Assembly (NCBI GenBank): GCA_946186245.1
Contig: CAMHMN010000002.1
Span: 28,252 to 92,251 of the forward strand
Length of the DNA stretch: 64,000 nt
Direction of reading: 5' to 3'
DNA from: an uncultured Clostridia bacterium
GTDB lineage: Bacteria; Bacillota; Clostridia; Oscillospirales; Acutalibacteraceae
Shown here: positions 49,207 through 58,642 of the stretch, one piece after another
Numbering within the stretch: position 1 is the first letter of the stretch
Layout: every line of letters starts with the position of its first letter
Program-made: the position numbers and the translations under genes
Notes under the pieces: model-generated
What the model was told of the DNA's origin: nothing
Seen by the model: the letters and a program-made list of their open reading frames with translations, nothing else
Databases searched by the model: none

Positions 49207-49946
49207 AAAAAATAGGAAAGGCGTTTTGTTCCCTCAAATGGTATGAGATAGTCATGTGTGTCATCATGCTTGGCATCTCCGTTTATTACGCGATACTTCC
49301 GCAGGAAGGCACTCCCCAGTGGCTTGCCGTCATCAACTTTGTTTCCGGACTGTGCGGCGTTATCTGCGTGTTTTTCACCGCCAAGGCAAACCGCATGAAT
49401 TTTCCGTTTGCAGTAATCAATACGGTTGTATTTATCATTTATCTCGGATATTTCGGCATTTGGGCAACATTCTGGCTTGAAACACTGGTTTATTTTCCCA
49501 TGAATATTATCTCGTGGGTCAAGTGGTATCAGCATAAGGATGAGGAAGACGCGCTTTTGGCAAAATCCAAAAAATTTAAATGGTGGCAGCACCTTCTGGT
49601 CACATGCATCATTGCCGCTATGTCGGCGCTGGTATATTTTACCCTGTCAGCCGTTGCGGGAGATACCTGGATGAAATTTGCCGTGCAGTTCGGCTGGAAC
49701 ACGACCGTAATGAAGTGGCTGGATTCTGCGATCTTCGCAATAGGCATTGTCGCGGTTATCCTTGAAGCGCTGCGCTACAAGGAGCAGTATGTCTGGTGGC
49801 TTGTGACTGACGTGATTGCGGTGGCGCAATATGTTCTGAAGCGCGATCCTGTCTATACCACCAAGAAAGCGATTTATCTGATAGAAGCGGTGATTGGAAT
49901 GAGCAACTGGCATAAGCTTTCCAAAAAGAATCCCGAAAATGAATAG
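49194..49946 (+). CDS. pnuC: PnuC-family nicotinamide riboside transporter
   Basis: PFAVINTVVFIIYLGYFGIWATFWLETLVYFPMNIISWVKWYQH; YVWWLVTDVIAVAQYV. Confidence 0.9.
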   Translation: MDGLKKIGKAFCSLKWYEIVMCVIMLGISVYYAILPQEGTPQWLAVINFVSGLCGVICVFFTAKANRMNFPFAVINTVVFIIYLGYFGIWATFWLETLVYFPMNIISWVKWYQHKDEEDALLAKSKKFKWWQHLLVTCIIAAMSALVYFTLSAVAGDTWMKFAVQFGWNTTVMKWLDSAIFAIGIVAVILEALRYKEQYVWWLVTDVIAVAQYVLKRDPVYTTKKAIYLIEAVIGMSNWHKLSKKNPENE

Positions 49947-49997
49947 TCCCTAAGCTGTTTCATTAAAAACTTACTTTATGAAAGAGAGGTACACAAA

Positions 49998-50627
49998 ATG
50001 TCAAAAGTAGTTATCATGGATCATCCACTGATCAAGCACAAGATTTCGCTCATGCGGGATGAAAACACCGGCACCAAGGACTTCCGCGTGCTGGCGGAGG
50101 AAATCGCCATGCTGATGGGCTATGAAGCCCTGCGCGATCTGCCGACCGAACTGGTGCCGGTCAAGAGTCCGGTTGCCGAATCCATGCAGCCTATGATCTG
50201 GGGCAAGAAGCTGGCCGTCGTGCCGATTCTCCGCGCCGGACTGGGGATGGTCAACGGCATTCTCGCCCTTGTGCCTACCGCGAAGGTCGGACACATCGGA
50301 CTCTACCGCGATGAAGTGACCCACGAACCCCACGAATATTACTGCAAGCTGCCTGAACATATCGACGAGCGGCTGGTCATTCTTCCCGACCCGATGCTCG
50401 CGACAGGCGGCTCCGCGATTCAGGCAGTGGATTTCATCAAGGCGAAGGGCTGCAAAAACATCAAATTCATGTGCATTATCGCAGCTCCGGAAGGACTCGA
50501 GGCTCTGAAGGAAGCCCATCCCGACATCGACATCTATGTGGGCAACCTCGACGACCATCTCAATGAGGACGCCTACATCGTTCCCGGCCTGGGTGATGCA
50601 GGCGACAGGATCTTCGGTACGAAATAA
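49998..50627 (+). CDS. upp: Uracil phosphoribosyltransferase
   Basis: [24 protein letters not shown]…[11 protein letters not shown]-type PRPP motif ([16 protein letters not shown]). Confidence 0.96.
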   Translation: MSKVVIMDHPLIKHKISLMRDENTGTKDFRVLAEEIAMLMGYEALRDLPTELVPVKSPVAESMQPMIWGKKLAVVPILRAGLGMVNGILALVPTAKVGHIGLYRDEVTHEPHEYYCKLPEHIDERLVILPDPMLATGGSAIQAVDFIKAKGCKNIKFMCIIAAPEGLEALKEAHPDIDIYVGNLDDHLNEDAYIVPGLGDAGDRIFGTK

Positions 50628-50653
50628 TTCATCAAGAAGGTGAGATACGGCCA

Positions 50654-51541
50654 ATGCGATTAGTTATCGGACATCTGTACGGCATGCTCCCGTACATGGC
50701 GATGATCGTTCCCTTCCACGTTTTTATCAGGCTGATCGTGCTGAATCTGAGGGGGCTGAGAATCAATTGGCGTCATGAAATCGCGCTGTCTCTGTTCGTC
50801 ATGTTTGCTGTAGGACTCGCTTCGCAGACGGTTTTTCCGGATATTGTTATTACCCGAAACGGCATGGACTTTGATATGAGCGGCCAACACAATACCGCCT
50901 TGATACCTTTCCGATTTTTCTGCTACTTATACAGAGATCTGTTTGAGTATCATGTCACGGACAGCCTGCTGATCGATTACCTGGGGAATATCGTGATGTT
51001 CATTCCGATTGGTTTCTTTATTCCGCTGCTGTGGCGTTCTTCGGATGAAGCAACGGTGACCGCCGGCTTCCTCACCTCGCTGTCAATTGAGATCATTCAG
51101 CTCTTTCTTCCCAGATGGACGGATATTGACGACATCATTCTCAATACGGTCGGCACGACACTGGGATTGCTTTTGTATAAAATGCTGGATATGGGCTGGA
51201 GCGAATCATTGCGTAAATTCAGAATCAATTCAAAGGGAGAGAATCACATGAACCGCAAAAAGAAGATCATAGCGTTAATCATTGCCATTGTCGCTGGCTT
51301 CTCGCTTGCCATGCTGGCGATGTCGGTTGTCATTTACTTCGGCTATACCGACGCATACGCAAGCGGCGCGGACAACCTGAATGTGTCGCTTTTTGGACTG
51401 GATATTTACACGCTGACCAAAGCCGGAGAACAGTATAACGGCGCCTCCATCGGTCAGAATATGGGAATCATCTGCGCCGGATACGCATTGGCAGCCGTGC
51501 TGATTGAACAGATCATCATCAGAACGGCAGGCAAGAAGTAA
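50654..51541 (+). CDS. VanZ-like membrane protein with extra C-terminal membrane module (possible internal start at 51248)
   Basis: LLIDYLGNIVMFIPIGFFIPLLW…SIEIIQLFLPRWTDIDDIILNTVGTTLGLLLYK = VanZ motif; internal SD AAAGGGAGAG + ATG. Confidence 0.8.
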   Translation: MRLVIGHLYGMLPYMAMIVPFHVFIRLIVLNLRGLRINWRHEIALSLFVMFAVGLASQTVFPDIVITRNGMDFDMSGQHNTALIPFRFFCYLYRDLFEYHVTDSLLIDYLGNIVMFIPIGFFIPLLWRSSDEATVTAGFLTSLSIEIIQLFLPRWTDIDDIILNTVGTTLGLLLYKMLDMGWSESLRKFRINSKGENHMNRKKKIIALIIAIVAGFSLAMLAMSVVIYFGYTDAYASGADNLNVSLFGLDIYTLTKAGEQYNGASIGQNMGIICAGYALAAVLIEQIIIRTAGKK

Positions 51542-51556
51542 ATAATCACATAAACC

Positions 51557-51610
51557 AACAGCTTCGCAGGTGCGGCATATCATATGCCGCACCTGCGAAG
51601 CTGTTTTGTT
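51557..51610 (+). terminator. 24-bp perfect inverted repeat with 1-nt centre; terminator-like
   Basis: AACAGCTTCGCAGGTGCGGCATAT-C-ATATGCCGCACCTGCGAAGCTGTT then TTGTTGTATTT. Confidence 0.7.
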
Positions 51611-51748
51611 GTATTTGTTTATTAAATGATTAATTACAATGATGCAGTTCCAAAAAATGCTTGCATTTTACAATTGTTGCAGCTATAATAATATGATAGG
51701 ATTGCTGTTTTTTCTGCAATCGCGAATATTTATGGAGGAATGATAGTA

Positions 51749-52729
51749 ATGGGATTTTTCAAGAGTCTGAAGGAAGGATTAAAAAAGACCCGCGACGGTA
51801 TTATGGGTCAGATAGACGCGCTCTTCAAGCGGTTTAAAAAGGTGGACGAGGAGCTGTTTGAAGAACTGGAGGAGCTGCTGATTGCCGCGGATGTGGGAAT
51901 GCTTACTTCCGAAAAAATCTGCGATACCCTGCGCGACAAGGTCAAAGCGACCGGTACCAAAGACCCGCAGGAGGTCCGCGACCTCTTTGTGGAAACCATT
52001 GCCGAAATGCTCGAGGGCGATATGTCGCTCAAGCTGAACACCCAGCCTTCGGTCATTCTGGTGATAGGCGTCAACGGAGTGGGAAAAACAACCACTATCG
52101 GTAAGCTGTGTGCAGGCTTCCGCAAGGATGGCAAGAAATGCGTGATCGCCGCCGCCGATACCTTCCGCGCGGCTGCGATAGATCAGCTGGAAGTCTGGGC
52201 GGAAAGAGCAAAGTGCGATATTGTAAAGCACACCGAAGGCAGCGACCCTGCCGCGGTTGTATTCGACGCCATCAGCGCAGCAAAGGCTCGCAAGGCGGAT
52301 ATTCTCATCTGCGATACGGCCGGAAGGCTTCACAACAAGAAGCACCTCATGGATGAGCTGGCCAAGATCAACCGCGTCATCGACCGCGAAGCCCCTGACT
52401 GCGACAGGGAAGTGCTGCTGGTGCTGGACGCCACCACCGGACAGAACGCTATCAACCAGGCGCGCGCCTTCAAGGATGCGGCAGGACTGACCGGCATTAT
52501 TCTCACCAAGCTGGACGGCACCGCACGCGGCGGCGTCGTGCTGGCCATCAAGGAGGAACTCGGCGTTCCGGTGAAATACATCGGTGTCGGGGAGAAGATC
52601 GAAGACCTGCAGCCCTTCAATCCCAAGGCATTTGCGGCGGCACTCTTTGAGAATTCCGATAAGGTGGGCGATTTCGACATCAATTTCGGTGAAGAACCGG
52701 ATGACAGCGAGGAAAGCGAAAATGAGTGA
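51749..52729 (+). CDS. ftsY: Signal recognition particle receptor FtsY
   Basis: [51 protein letters not shown]. Confidence 0.96.
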   Translation: MGFFKSLKEGLKKTRDGIMGQIDALFKRFKKVDEELFEELEELLIAADVGMLTSEKICDTLRDKVKATGTKDPQEVRDLFVETIAEMLEGDMSLKLNTQPSVILVIGVNGVGKTTTIGKLCAGFRKDGKKCVIAAADTFRAAAIDQLEVWAERAKCDIVKHTEGSDPAAVVFDAISAAKARKADILICDTAGRLHNKKHLMDELAKINRVIDREAPDCDREVLLVLDATTGQNAINQARAFKDAAGLTGIILTKLDGTARGGVVLAIKEELGVPVKYIGVGEKIEDLQPFNPKAFAAALFENSDKVGDFDINFGEEPDDSEESENE

Positions 52730-53327
52730 TTTTATCAAGACAAAATACGTTGTGGCTTCCCACAATCAGAATAAATTAAAGGAATTCGCCCGTATTCTGG
52801 AGCCGCTCCATATTGAAATCGTCACGCCGTCACAATGCGGCGGAGAGAAAATTGACCCGGTAGAGGACGGTGACACCTTCGAGGCAAACGCCGTCATCAA
52901 GGCAACGGAATTCGCCAGAGCACTCAATATGCCGGCGCTGGCGGATGATTCGGGCATCTGTGTGGACGCGCTGGGAGGCGCGCCGGGTGTCTATTCCGCG
53001 CGTTACTCCGGCGGCAATGATGACGACAACAACGAATTCCTGCTCAAGAACCTCGAGGGCGTTCCCTTTGAGAAGCGAACGGCGCGTTATGTCTGTGTGA
53101 TCTGCTGCGCTTACCCGGACGGGGAATACTTCACGGTACGCGGCGAATGCGAGGGCAGAATTGGCTTTGAATACAGGGGAGAGAACGGCTTCGGTTACGA
53201 TCCGCTTTTCTATTTTGAAAGCGGCAAGACCTTCGCCGAAATCTCCGGTGAGGAAAAGGACAGGCTCAGTCACCGCGGCAAGGCGCTTCGTCTGCTTGCC
53301 GAAAAGCTGAGCGGCAAGCAACAGTAA
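52722..53327 (+). CDS. rdgB: XTP/dITP diphosphatase (RdgB/HAM1)
   Basis: [59 protein letters not shown] overlap with ftsY. Confidence 0.94.
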   Translation: MSDFIKTKYVVASHNQNKLKEFARILEPLHIEIVTPSQCGGEKIDPVEDGDTFEANAVIKATEFARALNMPALADDSGICVDALGGAPGVYSARYSGGNDDDNNEFLLKNLEGVPFEKRTARYVCVICCAYPDGEYFTVRGECEGRIGFEYRGENGFGYDPLFYFESGKTFAEISGEEKDRLSHRGKALRLLAEKLSGKQQ

Positions 53328-53357
53328 AGGATACTTGTATTTCAGGAGGTTTGCATT

Positions 53358-53963
53358 ATGTTTGATAACTTATATGATTATCTGATCGGTTTTTTCAAAT
53401 TTGGATTCTTCTGGTACACGCTGGCAGGTGTGGTGCTTTTCTTTCTCTATTCCGCGATGAAAAACTATCTGGTTGACAAATTCAGATGGACCATGCTGTA
53501 TATTCTTTTCGGAGGTTATATAGTGACGCTTGCCGGAATAATGCTTACTCCCTGGCTGGAAGGCGGTCTGATCTATCCGACCGAGTGGTTCAAGGCTTCC
53601 AACTGGCAGAGCGGCGCGTTCTTCACCCTTTCTGCGTCTGAGTGGAAATTCGGTCTGGCGTTTCCGGAATCCTGGGACGAGCTGCTGACAGGCAAGCTGA
53701 TCTGCTCCCTTCTCTTCGTTCCCTTCGGTTTTCTGGTGCCAACGCTCTGGAAGGACGTCAAGTACAAGGTGCTGACCATCGGTATCGTTGTCGTCACAGC
53801 CTTTGAATTATTGCAGGTGCTTGTGAACAGGTCCTTCGGACTTGTGGAACTGATGATGGAAGAACTCGGCATTGTCGCGGGTTTCGTGCTGTTCATGTTC
53901 CTTTACCCCCTGGTCAAGCTCTGGATGGAGGGTAAAAAGAAGGAAGGCAAAAAGAAGAAATAA
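53358..53963 (+). CDS. VanZ-like membrane protein
   Basis: ICSLLFVPFGFLVPTLW…AFELLQVLVNRSFGLVELMMEELGIVAGF topology resembles VanZ family. Confidence 0.65.
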   Translation: MFDNLYDYLIGFFKFGFFWYTLAGVVLFFLYSAMKNYLVDKFRWTMLYILFGGYIVTLAGIMLTPWLEGGLIYPTEWFKASNWQSGAFFTLSASEWKFGLAFPESWDELLTGKLICSLLFVPFGFLVPTLWKDVKYKVLTIGIVVVTAFELLQVLVNRSFGLVELMMEELGIVAGFVLFMFLYPLVKLWMEGKKKEGKKKK

Positions 53964-53986
53964 TCAATACGGAGGAAATATAATAT

Positions 53987-54295
53987 ATGCTGAACAGTAA
54001 GCAGAGAGCTTTTCTGCGTTCGCTTGCAGCCGACGCCGATACCATTGTGATGGTCGGTAAGGGCGGTCTTGCGGACAATATCGTCAAACAGACAGACGAC
54101 GCGCTCACCGCCCGTGAGCTGGTCAAGGGCAAAGTGCTGGAAACAGCCCCGACGGATGCGCGGGAATGTGCCGAGCAGCTTGCGGCTGAAACCAATGCCG
54201 ACGTGGTGCAGGTCATCGGGCGCAAATTCGTGCTCTTCCGCAGGAACAGGGAAAATCCCGTCATCGAGCTTCCGAAGGACAGGCGCGGCAAATGA
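53987..54295 (+). CDS. yhbY: YhbY-family RNA-binding protein (CRM domain)
   Basis: MLNSKQRAFLRSLAADADTIVMVGKGGLADNIVKQTDDALTARELVKGKVLE. Confidence 0.93.
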   Translation: MLNSKQRAFLRSLAADADTIVMVGKGGLADNIVKQTDDALTARELVKGKVLETAPTDARECAEQLAAETNADVVQVIGRKFVLFRRNRENPVIELPKDRRGK

Positions 54296-54903
54296 GAATA
54301 GGCTTTCTCGGAGGGACATTCAATCCGCCTCACAACGGACACATTCATCTTGCCCGTGAATGGAGCAGCCGGCTGGCGCTTGACAGATTTCTCATCACCC
54401 CCACAGGTACGCCTCCGCACAAAGCCGCTGCGGATGTGCCGGGTGAAATGCGGCTGGAAATGTGCCGGATTGCGGCGGAGGAATCGGGCGGACTGCTGGA
54501 GGCATTCGATTTTGAAGTGCGCCGCAGCGGACAAAAGAGCTATTCCGTCATCACCCTGTCGGCGCTGCATGCGCTTTATCCCGGCAGCGAGATATTCATG
54601 GTGATGGGAGCGGATATGTTTGTGTCGCTGGAAAGCTGGTACGACTTCGACCGCCTGAAGACACTTGCGACCTTCTGCACCGTGCCTCGAGACGGGATCA
54701 GCGCGCGGCAGCTTGAGAACCATCGGCTTCACCTGAAGCAACGCGGCTGCGAAGGACTTGTGGCCGACGTGCCGGAGATGGAACTTTCCTCGTCGGAAAT
54801 CCGACGCAGGGTAAATGAGGGCGAACCTATCACCGGTCTGGTTCCTTCGGGTGTGGAGAGGTATATTGATTCACACGGGCTTTACAGAAAGACCCAAGAA
54901 TAA
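54292..54903 (+). CDS. nadD: Nicotinate-nucleotide adenylyltransferase
   Basis: IGFLGGTFNPPHNGHIHLA; SSSEIRRRV. Confidence 0.95.
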   Translation: MRIGFLGGTFNPPHNGHIHLAREWSSRLALDRFLITPTGTPPHKAAADVPGEMRLEMCRIAAEESGGLLEAFDFEVRRSGQKSYSVITLSALHALYPGSEIFMVMGADMFVSLESWYDFDRLKTLATFCTVPRDGISARQLENHRLHLKQRGCEGLVADVPEMELSSSEIRRRVNEGEPITGLVPSGVERYIDSHGLYRKTQE

Positions 54904-54929
54904 AAATTCAACGAAAGGGCTGATCTGCC

Positions 54930-55517
54930 ATGACCGACAGAGAGAGAGAATTCTATACACAGCACATAAGAGAACGTCTGAGCGATTATCGCTTCAAGCA
55001 TTCGGTCAACGTATCCAAAGAGGCAGTCAGGCTCGCGATAAAATACGGCGGAGATGTGGATAAAGCCGAACTGGCCGGACTTCTGCACGACGTAATGAAG
55101 GACGTGGGCAAGAAGGAACAGCTTGCCATCATGGATAAATACGGGGTTGCTCTCAACGAAGTGGAACTGCAGGCGCCGAAGCTGTGGCATGCCATAGCGG
55201 GCGCGGTTTATGTCAATAAGGTGCTGGAAATAAGGGATGAGGATATAGTCAACGCGGTGCGGTATCACACCACCGCCAGAGCCGGAATGACTCTGCTCGA
55301 AAAAATCATTTACATCGCCGATTACACATCCGAGGAACGCGATTACAAGGGCGTTGAGAAGATGCGCAAGGCCTGCAACGTCAGCCTTGAGTACGCGATG
55401 GAGGAAGCATTGGCTTTCGGCATCGCGGTTCGTGCGGAGGAACACACCGCCATTCATCCCGATACGTTTGAAGCCTACAATGAGATCATGCTCTCCAAGC
55501 CTGAAAAGAAGAAATAA
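54930..55517 (+). CDS. yqeK: YqeK-like HD-domain hydrolase
   Basis: RFKHSVNVSKEAVRLA, AGLLHDVMKD, HTTARAGMTLLEKIIYIADYTSEER. Confidence 0.93.
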   Translation: MTDREREFYTQHIRERLSDYRFKHSVNVSKEAVRLAIKYGGDVDKAELAGLLHDVMKDVGKKEQLAIMDKYGVALNEVELQAPKLWHAIAGAVYVNKVLEIRDEDIVNAVRYHTTARAGMTLLEKIIYIADYTSEERDYKGVEKMRKACNVSLEYAMEEALAFGIAVRAEEHTAIHPDTFEAYNEIMLSKPEKKK

Positions 55518-55565
55518 ACCATCTGTTCTGTCGGAATTATCGGCAAGAAGGAGGTAGACTGTCCG

Positions 55566-57152
55566 ATGTCTCAAGATAAAAAAGATGCTTTTGAATATGA
55601 TAATCTGTTTGTGACCAATAAGAAAAAGGGTACTTCTTCCGCCGAAGAGGAAGGCTTTGTTCCGATGGGCTCCGGCAGAAAGAGCCAGTATGCTTTGTCA
55701 ATCAATCCGATTCAGAATGAAACGGTTTCTGATACCCCGAAACCCGAGCGGAAGCAGGAACCGAAGAAAAAGACTCCCACGAAGAAGAAAAAAGCGGTTC
55801 CCAATAACGATTCCAAAAAGCCCGCAGCAAAGAAAAAGCCGCCTAAGAAGCCGGAGAAGAAGGCAAAGAAGCCGGCAGGAGCTGCGGTATCTCAATCTGT
55901 TGTCAGACAACCTTCTTCCGCCAAGCCGAAGAAGAACCCGGTAAATCATACTGCCGCATCCAAAAACACGGCTGTAAAAAACAGGAATGTTTCCAAAAAG
56001 CAGAAAAAAAACAGCAAGAAACGTTCTGTCAGGGAAGATTTTCTGGAGTACGCTTACCTCGGCGCTATGGTGGCGGGAGGTGGAATGAAAAAACTGTTTG
56101 GCAGAAGACGCAACAGGATTTTAATCGGTGTTTTGCTTGCAATCGTCATTCTGTTTGGCTGCTACACAGGCATGGTTCATCTATATAAATCCAATACGTT
56201 TTTGACTGGCAATACAGATGCCGTCGACGATACGGCTGCCAGAACAAAAGAGCTTACCGACGCCCAGACGCGGGACAAGGTCACGTACTTCCTGATAGTG
56301 GGTGTTGATAAGGAAAAGCATCTCACGGACTGCATCTGGATGCTCTGTTTTGACAATAAAGCACACAAAATGAATGTCCTCCAGATACCGCGCGATACTT
56401 ATGTGGGAAGCTACAGCATTTCTCCGCATAAGGCCAACGCGATATTTGAAAGCAAGGTCAACGCTAACTGGTGTGAAACATGTGACAGAGCGGTCACCGA
56501 TGACAAAATCGTTTCCGGCACGCACACGGTTTGCGGTCAAAGCATTTCGACCAAGCAGATTAAGGGCATGAGCTCTCTGTTTTACTTTGTCAACAACGAG
56601 CTTCATCTGCCTGTTGACTATTATATCAAATTTGACTTCGAGGGCTTTGAGAAGGTAATTGACGCGCTGGGAGGCATTGATATTGTGCTTGACAAAGAGA
56701 TGGATGTGTATTATACCAAATCCAAGCATATCACCCTTCCGGCGGGACACAATCATCTCGACGGTGCCAAGGCGCTCAAATTCATGCGCAACCGCAAGAT
56801 ATACGCCAACGGAGATCTGGGCAGGGTGAAGGCACAGCGTCAGATTATTCACGCCATACTCGATAAGGTGCAGAAACTGTCGATTCTACAGACATTCAAT
56901 ATTGTCCTTGCGGCCAACGGCTGTTTTTCGACCGATATGAGTCCTGAAAACATCAAATCATTTATTGCTCCACTAAAAAAGTGTAAGTCGGATGACCTGC
57001 ACATGTTCGAGCTTCCGGGCGAAGCCAAGACTGTCAGACGTTCGTCCTATTATCTGTGTGACGAGGAAAAAACGCTGGAGCTTCTCAATGAATATATGCT
57101 GCCTTACAGCGATAAGCTGAATTCGGGGGACATTGATTTCCCGGAACCGTAA
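55566..57152 (+). CDS. LytR-CpsA-Psr (LCP) family protein with Lys-rich cytoplasmic N-terminus
   Basis: FLIVGVDKEKHLTDCIWML, NVLQIPRDTYV, VDYYIKFDFEGFEKVIDALGGIDI, KALKFMRNRK. Confidence 0.9.
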   Translation: MSQDKKDAFEYDNLFVTNKKKGTSSAEEEGFVPMGSGRKSQYALSINPIQNETVSDTPKPERKQEPKKKTPTKKKKAVPNNDSKKPAAKKKPPKKPEKKAKKPAGAAVSQSVVRQPSSAKPKKNPVNHTAASKNTAVKNRNVSKKQKKNSKKRSVREDFLEYAYLGAMVAGGGMKKLFGRRRNRILIGVLLAIVILFGCYTGMVHLYKSNTFLTGNTDAVDDTAARTKELTDAQTRDKVTYFLIVGVDKEKHLTDCIWMLCFDNKAHKMNVLQIPRDTYVGSYSISPHKANAIFESKVNANWCETCDRAVTDDKIVSGTHTVCGQSISTKQIKGMSSLFYFVNNELHLPVDYYIKFDFEGFEKVIDALGGIDIVLDKEMDVYYTKSKHITLPAGHNHLDGAKALKFMRNRKIYANGDLGRVKAQRQIIHAILDKVQKLSILQTFNIVLAANGCFSTDMSPENIKSFIAPLKKCKSDDLHMFELPGEAKTVRRSSYYLCDEEKTLELLNEYMLPYSDKLNSGDIDFPEP

Positions 57153-57158
57153 TAGTTC

Positions 57159-57436
57159 ATATTTCATTCAGGCGATTGGAAAAAGAAAAGAAAAAAGCAT
57201 AGCGAAGCTGGTAATCAGCGAGCGTTTTTCCCCAGGCGAGCGTGGAGTCCAGGGAGTCAAAGGCAGCGCCCTTCGATGCGACGAGCTTGGGAAAAAACGG
57301 CCTTGGGCGCCACCAATATGGTAAAGGCTTACGATTTTCCTTCCCCCCGATGGAGAAGAAAACTTGCCGGTTGCAACTCGCTGGTTCCCCGATTTACGCT
57401 GTTTTTCAACTTTTACCATCGGCTTAATATTTCATT
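57159..57436. mobile_element. Putative MITE-like element (57169-57426) flanked by 10-bp direct repeat ATATTTCATT (57159-57168, 57427-57436)
   Basis: Exact direct repeats; imperfect terminal inverted repeats (CAGGCGATTGGAAAAAG / TAAGCCGATGGTAAAAG); removing the element leaves an ordinary short intergenic region with the rsfS SD. Confidence 0.6.
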
Positions 57437-57453
57437 TTAAAGGAGACCAATAC

Positions 57454-57801
57454 ATGGAATCAAAGGATTTAGCACTGAAATGCGCTAAGATACTCAGCGA
57501 TAAGATCGCGCAGTCCCTGTCAGTACTCTACGTTAGCGAGGTCACATCGCTTGCGGATTATTTCGTAATTGCCAATGGCAACAGCTCCACCCATGTCAAG
57601 GCGCTTGCCGACGAGGTGGAATTCAAGCTCAAGCAGGAGGAAATCTTTCCCGACCACATCGAGGGTCACGGCACCAATTCATGGATCGTGCTGGACTACG
57701 GCAGCGTGGTGGTGCACGTTTTCAGCGAAGAAGCCAGAGAATTCTACGATCTGGAAAGATTGTGGCAGGACGGCGAGAAGCTCACGCTTGCCTTTGACTG
57801 A
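57454..57801 (+). CDS. rsfS: Ribosome silencing factor RsfS
   Basis: SLADYFVIANGNSSTHVKALADEVE…GHGTNSWIVLDYGSVVVHVFSEEAREFYDLERLW. Confidence 0.95.
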   Translation: MESKDLALKCAKILSDKIAQSLSVLYVSEVTSLADYFVIANGNSSTHVKALADEVEFKLKQEEIFPDHIEGHGTNSWIVLDYGSVVVHVFSEEAREFYDLERLWQDGEKLTLAFD

Positions 57802-57944
57802 TTGAATTTTACGATTGATTCCGAAATGCGGCGACCTCACAGATGGACTGGATTGTCTTTGGGGAAGCCGCGTTTTGATTAACGCAAGGCAGAAAAATCA
57901 AGCATGGCGCTGGTATTAGTTTATTTTTGAGGAGGAAAACAATC

Positions 57945-58508
57945 ATGAAAAATTTGGGAACGCAGACCATTGAAACCGAGCGGCTGATTTTAAGGAAAGC
58001 CCGCCCGGAGGACGCGCAGGCGATGTTTGACAACTGGGCAAGCGACGATAACGTGACAAAATTCATGACATGGCAGACTTACACTGCTATTGAAGAGGCT
58101 CATTGGCGTATTTCTTATTTGGTCGGAGAATACGCCAATGACAATTGTTACGAATGGTTCATCGAGCTGAAAGAAATCGGACAGCCGATCGGGAGCATCG
58201 GAGCCGTTCGCGTGGAAGATGATGTGCAGCTTGCCCACATCGGTTACTGCATCGGCAGCCGCTGGTGGGGAAAGGGTATGATGCCTGAAGCACTGGCAGC
58301 TGTGATGAAATTCTTCTTCGAGCAGGTGGGCGTCAACCGCGTCGAAGCCTGCTACGACGTCAACAATCCCAATTCCGGCAGGGTCATGCAGAAGTGCGGC
58401 ATGAAGTACGAAGGTACTCTCCGCCAGTCGGGATGGAACAACCAGGGCATCAACGACCGTGCCTTCTACGGAATACTGCGGGATGAGTATTTTGCGGGAA
58501 AGAAATGA
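57945..58508 (+). CDS. GNAT-family N-acetyltransferase (RimJ/RimL type)
   Basis: TIETERLILRKARPEDAQAMFDNWASD; IGYCIGSRWWGKGMMPEALAAVMKFFFEQVGVNRVEACYDVNNPNSGRVMQKCGMKYEG. Confidence 0.93.
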   Translation: MKNLGTQTIETERLILRKARPEDAQAMFDNWASDDNVTKFMTWQTYTAIEEAHWRISYLVGEYANDNCYEWFIELKEIGQPIGSIGAVRVEDDVQLAHIGYCIGSRWWGKGMMPEALAAVMKFFFEQVGVNRVEACYDVNNPNSGRVMQKCGMKYEGTLRQSGWNNQGINDRAFYGILRDEYFAGKK

Positions 58509-58642
58509 AGCTTCATTTTTCCGAAGTATAGAGAAAATCATCATATAATTGTTGACAAATCGGGTAATTTGAGTTAAATTATAAATAATACATTTTTACG
58601 TTAACAAAAAATGCTATCTTTTGAGAGAAGGAATGACTGAAA

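Noticed and set aside
57133-57419. Short ORFs on both strands in the LCP-rsfS spacer (57133-57324 +, 57168-57419 -)
   Set aside because: No SD, low complexity, and they coincide with the MITE-like element; treated as non-coding.
57802-57944. Spacer between rsfS and the GNAT gene considered as a gene remnant or ncRNA
   Set aside because: No recognisable ORF, repeat ends or convincing hairpin-plus-T-run.
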